Assembly: GCA_947588785.1 (NCBI GenBank)
Contig: CANPZN010000003.1
Location: forward strand, 1 to 64,000
Origin: Candidatus Gastranaerophilales bacterium
GTDB lineage: Bacteria; Cyanobacteriota; Vampirovibrionia; Gastranaerophilales; Gastranaerophilaceae
Length of the DNA stretch: 64,000 nt
Reading direction: 5' to 3'
Shown: piece after piece, positions 37,101-44,104 of the stretch
Layout: each line of letters opens with the position of its first letter
How positions within the stretch are numbered: the stretch's first letter is position 1
Position numbers and translations under genes: made by a program
Notes under the pieces: generated by a model
Databases searched by the model: none
The model's input: only the letters and a program-made list of their open reading frames with translations
Told to the model about the DNA's origin: nothing

Positions 37101-37603
37101 TAATCGTCTTTAAATAAATTTTTGTACCATTGAGCTGTTTCTTTTGCTTTCTCTTTATCACCACTTAATATGTCTTGGCTGACTTCTCCTTGAATGCAGG
37201 CGGATAAACATATTAACCCTTCTGCATGTTTTGAAAGTATTTCTCTGTTAATTCTGGGCTTATAATAAAATCCGTCTATATGAGCAATGCTTACCAGTTT
37301 AACAAGATTTTGATATCCTGTGTTATCTTTTGCCAACAGTACAAGATGAAAAAGTTCTCGGTTTGTAGGATCTTTTTTTGTAATATCTCCATGTAGTACA
37401 TAAAACTCACATCCTATTAAAATTTTAAATTGAGCATCTTTTGCCAATCGATATAATTCTATTGCTCCATACATTACTCCGTGATCAGTTACTGCAACAG
37501 CTTCAAAATTATTCTCTTGAGCAAATTTAATTAAATCTTTATTCCTTATTGCTCCATCCAGTAAACTATATTCTGAGTGCACATGTAAAGGCACGTATCT
37601 CAT
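34160..37603 (-). CDS. dnaE: DNA polymerase III subunit alpha
   Basis: Catalytic subunit of the replicative polymerase. The 1147-residue protein has the N-terminal PHP domain (YVPLHVHSEYSLLDGA), the polymerase core with GPGRGSAAGSLVAYALGI and the catalytic PDVDIDFGDGRE at about 397-408, a helix-hairpin-helix region (GLNSIKGIGEAI), and the OB fold near 970-1060. It is the DnaE1 type, without a proofreading domain. I start at ATG 37603 because AAAAGGGG precedes it; an in-frame ATG at 37621 is less likely. Length and domain order are normal. Confidence 0.96.
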   Translation of the reverse strand: MRYVPLHVHSEYSLLDGAIRNKDLIKFAQENNFEAVAVTDHGVMYGAIELYRLAKDAQFKILIGCEFYVLHGDITKKDPTNRELFHLVLLAKDNTGYQNLVKLVSIAHIDGFYYKPRINREILSKHAEGLICLSACIQGEVSQDILSGDKEKAKETAQWYKNLFKDDYYIELQDHGISEEQRCNPELINIAKELGIPLVITNDSHYLRKEDADWHDTLLCIQTNALKEEENRFKFPNNEFYVKTPEELRESFKWLDSETFEQAIENTAKIADKCHILIKMGENILPSFDVPADHTIPSYLNFLVRKGLEKRYKEITPEIEERYKYELGIINKMGFDAYFLIVWDFINYSKTHGVPVGPGRGSAAGSLVAYALGITDLDPIKHHLLFERFLNPERISMPDVDIDFGDGRERVIEYVTEKYGKNKVCQIITFGTLSAKAAIKAVARVMNLPFEISNKVSQYVPSEVGMTIDKALEVSPDFKKVYDEDAFIRQIIDEARNIEGLKQNTGMHAAGVIISHYPLDEIVPVQYAKEGNVITEYPKEDCEKIGLLKMDFLGLKNLTIIMQTLDLIKERHGIEIDINNIPLDDEKTFKMLANGDTDGVFQLESSGMKKLVKDLKPTVFEDLGALVALFRPGPLGSGMVDTFVKRKHGQIAISYAHPLLEDVLKDTYGTMVYQEQIMQIFQVLADYTLGGADKVRRIMAKKHPEELAQLETPFIKKCVEKGMKEKDAKELFDQIGSFASYCFNRSHSACYAFVAYQTAYLKAHYPVEYICAMLTNSKDDLEKIQLYISEAQKSGIKVLPPDINKSNAEFTPDGNNIRFGLNSIKGIGEAILKEIQDERALHGEFKSIVDFTQRINPKSINRKAMENFTKAGAFCCLEPSRKKVYNNIENILNAASKETQARELGQVSLFASLNSNNAGSSYQMQSFKLFGDDEEFKEKEIQDFEKELLGFYVTSHPLESIRDKLPFLSTHNISDLEDISNEELITICGLLTSVRQIPLKKDPTKFLKAGVIEDLTGEIQFVAFHKTLEKCSSLIAVEKRVIMSGKYKKDENNNAQIIVENVKPIENSNIITISFNNNITFETLINIKDSLIEFKGNDPLILKTNQDGKETKILASPNLWLNASNDLTQKLEKNFGKYLQISINSLG

Positions 37604-37756
37604 TTTAACCCCTTTTCCCAACTTATCTGTTTCTTGCAGCCTGTTTTATTTATATTTATGCAAATTCTATATTTGAATTACATTATATTTCTCAAAATTT
37701 CTCAAACTTATTTATAAGGTAACATGTTCTTTTGATAAAATAAATTATATATGTTT

Positions 37757-39052
37757 TTATGTAACAATTTTTCCGAATAATTTTTCTCTATCATCTGAAA
37801 TGTTATTTATATATATTTTTTGAATTGTATCTTTATATTCATCAGAATCGTTTATTAATACATTTATATAATTTCTTGTAATCCCCTTTAAATAATTTGT
37901 TTTTTTATCTCTGTTTTTTTCTATTATTATTTCATTTTCAGTATTTATATTTTTTTGAAGAAAAGTATTTAATTTTTTAGCGGAAAGTTCTTGTATTAAG
38001 TCTGTACGCCTTTTTTTCTCTTTGTCTTCTACTTGTTCTTTTATATTATATGCTATTGTTCCTTTTCTTCTTGAAAACGGAAAAACATGGACTTTTGTTA
38101 ATTTTAATTCTTTTAAATTATTATATGTAACGTCAAAATCTTGTATAGATTCTGATGGAAATCCTACAATAATATCACTTCCGATATATGCGTTTTTAAA
38201 CTTTGTATTTATATTTTCTACTAATTCAAATATTTGAGTTTGAGAATATTTTCGATTCATTGCATTTAAGGTTTTATTGCATACGGATTGCAATGAAATA
38301 TGAAAATGAGGACAAAATTTTGTTGATTTTGATAAAAATTCTAAAAATTCATTATCTAATTCCAATGGATTTAAGGAGCCTAATCTATATCTGTGAATGT
38401 TTGTATTTTCTAATGATTCAAGGAGATCTTGTAATTTTTGTTTGGGTTTAAAATCCCAGCCCCATTGTCCTATGTGAATACCTGTTAATACAGCTTCATA
38501 ATATCCTTTATCTGCATATATATTTACTTGTTCAATTATATTTTTTACGGAATTTGAACGATTTTTACCTCGTGCAAAAGGAATTGTACAATAGCTGCAT
38601 CTATTATTGCAACCATCTTGAATTTTTACTTGTGCTCTTGTTCTTTTGATGTTTTCTATTTTTTCGTATCTGAAATCATTATGGGCAAATATATCTGATA
38701 CTATATATTTTTCATTTCTTTTTATAATATTAGCTATGTCATTTTTTTCGTAATTACCTATAACGATATCCGCAATATTCTCTTTTATAAGATTTTCTTT
38801 CTCCAATTGAGCCATACATCCGGTTATAACTGTTGTTATATTCGGATTTTCTCTTTTTGCACGTCTTAAATATGATATATTTTTACTATCTGCTATATGG
38901 GTAACAGAACAAGAATTTAATATAAAATAATCAGCATTTGAAATATTTTGAACTTCCGTAAATCCGTTTTCAGTCATTATTTGTTCTATTAGTGCTGATT
39001 CAATTTGATTAGTTTTACATCCTAATGTTTTTATAAAAAAATTTTTCTTCAT
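37757..39052 (-). CDS. mtaB: tRNA t6A37 methylthiotransferase
   Basis: Radical SAM enzyme that converts t6A37 to ms2t6A37 in tRNAs reading ANN codons. The 431-residue protein has the UPF0004 domain (FIKTLGCKTNQIES, LNSCSVTHIAD, ITGCMAQ), the radical SAM motif DGCNNRCSYCTIPFARGKNRS with CxxxCxxC, and a short C-terminal TRAM-like domain. The CKTNQ start and TH.AD motif place it with MtaB/YqeV rather than MiaB, of which the window also has a copy. It lies upstream of dnaE on the same strand, separated by 153 bases. Confidence 0.93.
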   Translation of the reverse strand: MKKNFFIKTLGCKTNQIESALIEQIMTENGFTEVQNISNADYFILNSCSVTHIADSKNISYLRRAKRENPNITTVITGCMAQLEKENLIKENIADIVIGNYEKNDIANIIKRNEKYIVSDIFAHNDFRYEKIENIKRTRAQVKIQDGCNNRCSYCTIPFARGKNRSNSVKNIIEQVNIYADKGYYEAVLTGIHIGQWGWDFKPKQKLQDLLESLENTNIHRYRLGSLNPLELDNEFLEFLSKSTKFCPHFHISLQSVCNKTLNAMNRKYSQTQIFELVENINTKFKNAYIGSDIIVGFPSESIQDFDVTYNNLKELKLTKVHVFPFSRRKGTIAYNIKEQVEDKEKKRRTDLIQELSAKKLNTFLQKNINTENEIIIEKNRDKKTNYLKGITRNYINVLINDSDEYKDTIQKIYINNISDDREKLFGKIVT

Positions 39053-39074
39053 ATTTCTATTATATTTAAAATTT

Positions 39075-41108
39075 TTATTCCAGTAAATTTCTTTTACTTG
39101 TTTTACCCATCAATTTTGCTAATCGTGCTATAGTCTGAGGAAAATATCTCACTAAAAATTGACTTCTTGTTTTTATTTCTGTTTCACTTGCACCATATGT
39201 ACATAATATCATATGTACTTCCGCAATAAATTCGTAAATACCGTCTGATTCACATAAATTTGCTAATGGTGAAAAATATTCAATAAATTCTTGTTCATTG
39301 TAGGGTATTTTTTCATAAAATAAGTTCATTTCTTTTTCATATAATTTATAAAATTCTGTATCATTATTTGCAATGTCTTCTTGTAACAAGTGTCCGGTTT
39401 CGTGTAATATTATCGGAATATTTTTCCCTGTTGCCATTGTTTTATTTATTCCGCTCGAATAAGAATCCATATCTTTGCAATAATACCATTTATTTATATT
39501 TCTATCTATATCTATTAATACGTCGGCACTTAAATTTTTGATTACTTTCCATAATGACTCTTGCGAATATATCGGTAGCTTATTTTTAAAATTAAGTATT
39601 TTTTTCATATCTTCAGATTCTATGCAAATACTTTTATTTTCATTGTCGTATGACAATTTATACTCATTACCGTTGATAACATTTTTAACACTTCCATCAG
39701 GATTTCTGATAAATTCTCTTGAAATATTCATTATTTCTTTTTCTTGATTTTCTGTGTCATTGCTGCATTTTTTTATTATGTATGAATATCTGTTTGAAAT
39801 TATATTTCCGTTTCTGTCTTTTTTTTCATTATATTCTCTTGAAGTAATATGATGATTCCATTTGAAATTTTCTTGAAAGGAAATACTTCCATCTTTATTT
39901 TTAGTTGTTTTTGATATAATTTTACCTTGATTTCTTACGGCTTGTTCAATATCTGGATTTATTAATTCCGCATCTTCCGAACTTTCTTGAAAATCAGTAA
40001 TATCATAATAAACAGATTCAAAACACCCATCAAGATTCTTTGATTCTTTTGAATGAATTACTCCGATAACATTTCCGTTGTTTCTGTTGCAAATAAATTG
40101 TGTTAATTCTTTTATATCACCATATTTACCGTATTTAATTTGATAAAGATCTGATATTCCCTTGAGTTTAGATGATGTTGAATGATCTTTATATTCTTCC
40201 AGTCTGCTCTGAGATAAAATTCCGTCTTCTCCTAATATTTGAACAAGAATAATTTTTGTCCCATTGTCAATTTGAGTTTCTTTGTTAAATATTAATATTT
40301 TTTCTTCAGGGTTACTATTTTGTATTGTGGTATAAATAACTTCATAATTTTTAAATAAAAGTTTTTTAGCTTCTTCATTTTTTGAAATTATGTTATGTAC
40401 TTCTTTTTGTTCTTTAAGTGACATTAAAGAAAGTGACAATGCCGAATTTTTACTATATCCCATATCAATATATTTTTTATAATATCTGTTTTTACTATTT
40501 CCCTCTTCGATTCTCAATATATCAATTATATAATCGGAAATTACTCCTTGTTTTAATAAATCAATGGCTTTTTTATATTGTTCTTTTGTTAGTTTAGCAA
40601 AATCGGCTATATTAATATCACTTATTCCTAATTTTATGAGAGTATTTATTTTTTCCCGTTGTTGTTTGTCTAAATTTGCAATTTCTAGTACATTATGAGC
40701 ATTTATTCCAATTTTAATAAGTTCCATACATCTTTGCTGTACATCTTTTTCTGTTTTTGAAATCAGAAATGCAATATCCGGTTCAATTTTTTCTTCTGAT
40801 AATGTTGTGTATATTTTTAATTGATCATTATTTAATCTTGCCATTAAAGCAGAGTCAACCGGGGTATATCCTTTTATAAGATTCTTTTTTGCTTCCTCAA
40901 ACTGACTGTTGCTTAATTTAGAAAAATATTTAACATATTCAGGCTGAATTTTACATTTAGCAAGATAATATCCTCTAAGTTTCTTTGGATCGATACTGAT
41001 ATTTTTGCCAAAATTGATATTCAATGAATATTTTTGTATGTCTTTTCTATTTTTTTGTTTTTGAATTATTGAATAATTTGTAATATAAGAGTTAGTGTTT
41101 ATTTTCAT
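39075..41108 (-). CDS. Helical-repeat protein with C-terminal zinc metallopeptidase domain (HETGH)
   Basis: Unnamed family. Roughly residues 40-210 contain four or five units of 36-42 residues of the form LTxEQYxKAxxLLxxGI, a likely alpha-solenoid. After a middle region rich in charged strands, the C-terminal domain has IPIILHETGHLLQE (HETGH at about 569-573) and, 50 to 60 residues on, YEFIAEVHM, whose Glu could be the third zinc ligand as in gluzincins or lethal-factor-like peptidases. No signal peptide. I prefer ATG 41108; an upstream TTG at 41147 is possible. The design (solenoid plus peptidase) would suit a secreted or host-directed protease, which is speculation. Confidence 0.7.
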   Translation of the reverse strand: MKINTNSYITNYSIIQKQKNRKDIQKYSLNINFGKNISIDPKKLRGYYLAKCKIQPEYVKYFSKLSNSQFEEAKKNLIKGYTPVDSALMARLNNDQLKIYTTLSEEKIEPDIAFLISKTEKDVQQRCMELIKIGINAHNVLEIANLDKQQREKINTLIKLGISDINIADFAKLTKEQYKKAIDLLKQGVISDYIIDILRIEEGNSKNRYYKKYIDMGYSKNSALSLSLMSLKEQKEVHNIISKNEEAKKLLFKNYEVIYTTIQNSNPEEKILIFNKETQIDNGTKIILVQILGEDGILSQSRLEEYKDHSTSSKLKGISDLYQIKYGKYGDIKELTQFICNRNNGNVIGVIHSKESKNLDGCFESVYYDITDFQESSEDAELINPDIEQAVRNQGKIISKTTKNKDGSISFQENFKWNHHITSREYNEKKDRNGNIISNRYSYIIKKCSNDTENQEKEIMNISREFIRNPDGSVKNVINGNEYKLSYDNENKSICIESEDMKKILNFKNKLPIYSQESLWKVIKNLSADVLIDIDRNINKWYYCKDMDSYSSGINKTMATGKNIPIILHETGHLLQEDIANNDTEFYKLYEKEMNLFYEKIPYNEQEFIEYFSPLANLCESDGIYEFIAEVHMILCTYGASETEIKTRSQFLVRYFPQTIARLAKLMGKTSKRNLLE

Positions 41109-41199
41109 ATATTTTATTATGTTTATCTCATTAGTGTCATAACTCAACTTAATTTTGCTAAGTTAGCTTCATAGATCCAATATATAAATTACTGATAAT

Positions 41200-41547
41200 A
41201 TTTAATCTAGTGTCGCAACTTTGTGCTTGCTCACTTGAAATTTGCTGTTTTGGGTGCTTGGTCATTCGCTCGCTATCGCTGTAGCTCATTTCAGCACCAT
41301 TTTTACTCGGGTTTACTTCGTTTCACCCTTTCGCAAATTTCGCTCTCTTGAATTTTCCTTTCTTCGGACGAGTGCTTCACTACACTTCGTTTGTCGTTCA
41401 GCTCGTCCTCATATTTTCAGGTTCGGTGCAGCGGTACCTTTAAAGTTTGGTTTAACTTATTTATATTTGTCTTGAATTAATCCAACTTTAAACCGCACCC
41501 TACGGAAAATTCGCTCACGTTCCTTATCGCGAAATTTTCTAGGACAT
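41200..41547 (-). repeat. Longest dispersed repeat copy (348 bp)
   Basis: It starts ATTTAATCTAGTGTCGCAAC and ends GCGAAATTTTCTAGGACAT, i.e. both consensus ends in reverse orientation. It is clearly less AT-rich than its surroundings. The first 95 bases align with 18537-18623. The rest holds an extra segment with an imperfect hairpin between GCGGTACCTTTAAAGTTTGG and CCAACTTTAAACCGC (about 41431-41502). An open frame inside has no coding signs. Together with flanks it fills the 500-base gap between the genes at 41108 and 41646. Confidence 0.8.
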
Positions 41548-41621
41548 ATTAATATAAAATCAAAAGTATAAATATTTGCTATTTGCTAGAAAAATAAATA
41601 AAATCTTTTATAAGAATAAGT

Positions 41622-41641
41622 TAAGAGGAAATTTCCTCTTA
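41622..41641 (-). terminator. Palindromic terminator after the nuclease-like gene
   Basis: A 20-bp perfect palindrome made of TAAGAGGAAA and its complement lies five bases after the stop of the gene at 41646, with T-rich sequence beyond on the minus strand. Confidence 0.65.
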
Positions 41642-41645
41642 CAAT

Positions 41646-42026
41646 CTAATTAGTTTGGAATGTTTTTTCTGATAGTTTAATTGTTTCAATTTCTACATTA
41701 TATGCTTCGGCAATTATTTTTATTCGTTCTATATATTTTTGATCTTTAATATCATCTTCAATAATTAATACACATTTAGGTTTTTTATTCGTTCTAAGTG
41801 CATAATATAAGGATTGGCCTACGCATTCTGCCCATTTGGAAGCAAAATCAAGTTCTATTGCATAAATATTGGTTAAACAATCAACTCTGGTATTGTCATT
41901 AAGTTTATATTCAAAATTTCCTTTTTTACAATATTCTTTTTGATATATTTTTTCCGGAAATTTATGTTTTGCTAATGTTGGAAGTAACAAAAAATATGTT
42001 GTAAAAATTATAATTAAGTATTTCAT
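41646..42026 (-). CDS. Small secreted PD-(D/E)XK-like protein
   Basis: A 126-residue protein with a cleavable signal peptide (KYLIIIFTTYFLLLPTLA, cleavage after about residue 19). The mature part has TRVDCLTNIYAIELDFASKWAE and CVGQSLYYALRTNKKP, then KCVLIIE. The pattern D...(hydrophobic)-E-x-D-F...K-W..-GQ-x-L-Y-Y matches a small family I recall as restriction-endonuclease-like and exported; catalytic activity is not shown. It stands alone, followed by a terminator and a repeat copy. Confidence 0.7.
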   Translation of the reverse strand: MKYLIIIFTTYFLLLPTLAKHKFPEKIYQKEYCKKGNFEYKLNDNTRVDCLTNIYAIELDFASKWAECVGQSLYYALRTNKKPKCVLIIEDDIKDQKYIERIKIIAEAYNVEIETIKLSEKTFQTN

Positions 42027-42110
42027 TTATATATTATAATTTTTTGAAATACAAAAGTAATTAACATATTTTCCTATTTCTCTATTTCTCTATTTTAATA
42101 TATATTTTAA

Positions 42111-42501
42111 AAAAAAGTAGAAATAATAAGCCGTGGTAATTTTATATTCGGTTTACCGGGTGAAACTCATGAAACAATAAAAGAAATAATAGATTTTTCA
42201 ATTAATTCAAAATTAGATAAAGCTGCTTTTTATGTTCTGGATATCGTACCCGGCTCGCCGTTATATCGCAGCGGTAAATATAAAAGTGAATTATCGAAAT
42301 CCTTCAATTTCTTATATAAAACCAAATTGGATATCTTCCGGTTTAACATCAGAAGATATAGAAAAGGCTCTTGTTACAGCATATCGTAAATTTTATTTTA
42401 GACCTTCTAAAATTTTAAATATGATAAAAGATACTAAATTTTGTCAGTATAAACATATATTTCATCGGTTAGTCAATATCGGATTTTTTAAAAAGATATG
42501 A
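42111..42501 (+). pseudogene. Radical SAM / B12-binding protein remnant, truncated and frameshifted
   Basis: The frame opening at 42111 has no start codon and reads RGNFIFGLPGETHETIKE and DIVPGSPLYRS, the C-terminal half of a radical SAM domain of the B12-binding (BchE-like) group. Around 42280-42310 the homologous reading moves to the next frame, which continues NPSISYIKPNWISSGL and VTAYRKFYFRPSKIL to a TGA at 42499. The N-terminal two thirds, including the CxxxCxxC cluster, are missing. Thus a decayed gene. It is followed by a repeat copy, which might be linked to its disruption. Confidence 0.75.
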
Positions 42502-42532
42502 ATTCGCTATCCAAAACATTAAATATAGTTAA

Positions 42533-42691
42533 ATTTAATCTAGTGTAGCAACCTTCCGCATCCTCATTTCAAGCGTAAAATTACTTCGTACAGACATAAT
42601 CGCTTCAGCACGGCGGTTTGCTTTGTAAACTTTTTAAAAAGCCATTCTAAAATTTTGCGATAAGGAACTTGAATCAAATTTTCTCGGACAT
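42533..42691 (-). repeat. Dispersed repeat copy between pseudogene and gltB1
   Basis: ATTTAATCTAGTGTAGCAACC at the left and AAATTTTCTCGGACAT at the right are near-consensus ends in reverse orientation, 159 bp apart. The middle carries GCGATAAGG and AAACTTTTTAAAAAGCC. It lies 32 bases after the pseudogene stop. Confidence 0.75.
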
Positions 42692-42706
42692 TATACGCAA
42701 AAAAAA

Positions 42707-42727
42707 TGTTTGCAAGTTGTGCAAACA
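42707..42727. promoter_or_regulatory. Perfect 8-bp inverted repeat upstream of the glutamate synthase genes
   Basis: TGTTTGCA (42707-42714), 5-base spacer, TGCAAACA (42720-42727). Possible operator or small hairpin in the leader region, 230 bases before the proposed promoter. The rest of 42728-42958 is AT-rich without a gene. Confidence 0.3.
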
Positions 42728-42958
42728 TCAAATAAACACGAGGATATTAAGAGAGAGAGTAAAAAAATTGTTGTTTAATCATTTTGCCTGAAATGGCTGA
42801 TTATTTTAGTTTTCCCTTAACATTGCCTCTGTTTTTTTGGATTCCCTTTCATATTGTCTACTCTTATATAAAGTATTTTTTTATGCTGAAATTGCTTTTT
42901 ATTTAATATTTGGTTTACAAAACTTAATATATACTACATTTTGAAAAAAATGTTTTTC

Positions 42959-42988
42959 TTGACAGAAAGATTAATTAGTACGTAAAAT
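42959..42988 (+). promoter_or_regulatory. Sigma-70 promoter of gltB1, leaderless
   Basis: TTGACA (42959-42964), an 18-base spacer and TAAAAT (42983-42988) precede the ATG at 42998. Transcription would begin about 42995, leaving almost no 5' leader; accordingly no Shine-Dalgarno is seen. Confidence 0.55.
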
Positions 42989-42997
42989 ACTATTGAT

Positions 42998-44104
42998 ATG
43001 TGTAGAATTGGTGCAATAAAATCAAAAAAATATTTACACCCGTCGATAGCCTTAAAATTAATGCGTTCACAACAAAAAGGACATGATAATTCCGGGTTTG
43101 CTTTTGTAATGCAAGATTTAGGCGGAATTTTTTCAGCTCATAAAGATTTACCGATTTTATCAATGGCAGCAACTGTAGAAGGCAGTAGACGTGCTGAAGA
43201 TATATTACATAATTTGGGTTTTACCCGTGTACTACAATGGTCTCCGGAAATTAATCATGAAAAAGGGTTAAAAATTGAGCCAATGCCCAACTATATATTT
43301 GAGGCTTTTCAATATCCCAAAAGTCATAAATATGCCACAAAAGAAGAAAAAGAAGAACTACTTGTGGAAACAGGGCTGTTCTTACGTCGAGAATTGGAAA
43401 AAGATAATGCAGGTTATATTTATTCATTTTGGCCTGATGTTTTAACATTAAAAGAAATAGGGAGTCCAAAAGATATTGGAACGTATTTTGGGCTATGGCA
43501 GGAAAATGATGAATTGTGTGCCAAGATTATAACTGCACAATGTCGGCAAAATACAAATTATGATATAGTAAGATATGCAGCACATCCTTTTTTCCTTGAA
43601 GGTTATACGGTTTTAGCAAACGGAGAAAATACATTTTTTGAAAAAAACAGAGATTATCAACAATCTTTGTATAAAGGTTATATAGGGTTTGAATCAGATT
43701 CACAATGCTTTTTATATACCCTGCATTATATTAATAAAATACTAAAATGGCCTATTCAGTATTATAAACATACTATAACTCCGCTTCCATATGAAGAAAT
43801 TGAAAAAAGATCGGATAAGGATATTTTGTTAAGAATTAAGGCATCACTGGCTCATTTGGAAATTAATGGGCCTAATACAATATTAGGAGTACTTCCTGAG
43901 GGAGAATTGCTATGTGTATGTGATTCCAAGAAATTAAGACCTGTTGTAATAGGTCAAACAGCTGATACTGTTATAATGACATCAGAAGTTACCGGTATAA
44001 ATGATGTACTGCAAGAAAGAGATATGAGCAAAGATATATATCCGAATGAAAGAGAAACAATAATAATAAATAATGATTTGACGGTGGAAAGATGGCAGCA
44101 GTAA
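42998..44104 (+). CDS. Glutamate synthase amidotransferase-domain protein (split, archaeal-type)
   Basis: Corresponds to the N-terminal class II glutamine amidotransferase domain of the large GltB subunit, encoded separately. Cys2 follows the initiator Met (MCRIGAIKSKKYLHP), the Ntn nucleophile that frees ammonia from glutamine, and RSQQKGHDNSGFAF is the usual second block; the 368-residue length fits the separate subunit. It overlaps the next gene by 13 bases. The three proteins together would make glutamate from 2-oxoglutarate and glutamine. Confidence 0.9.
   Translation: MCRIGAIKSKKYLHPSIALKLMRSQQKGHDNSGFAFVMQDLGGIFSAHKDLPILSMAATVEGSRRAEDILHNLGFTRVLQWSPEINHEKGLKIEPMPNYIFEAFQYPKSHKYATKEEKEELLVETGLFLRRELEKDNAGYIYSFWPDVLTLKEIGSPKDIGTYFGLWQENDELCAKIITAQCRQNTNYDIVRYAAHPFFLEGYTVLANGENTFFEKNRDYQQSLYKGYIGFESDSQCFLYTLHYINKILKWPIQYYKHTITPLPYEEIEKRSDKDILLRIKASLAHLEINGPNTILGVLPEGELLCVCDSKKLRPVVIGQTADTVIMTSEVTGINDVLQERDMSKDIYPNERETIIINNDLTVERWQQ

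Noticed and set aside
41242-41475. Plus-strand 77-codon frame inside the long repeat
   Set aside because: It lies wholly within the repeat element, has no ribosome binding site and no protein-like pattern.
41200-41547. Insertion sequence
   Set aside because: No transposase frame and no terminal inverted repeats; only dispersed repeat ends were found.
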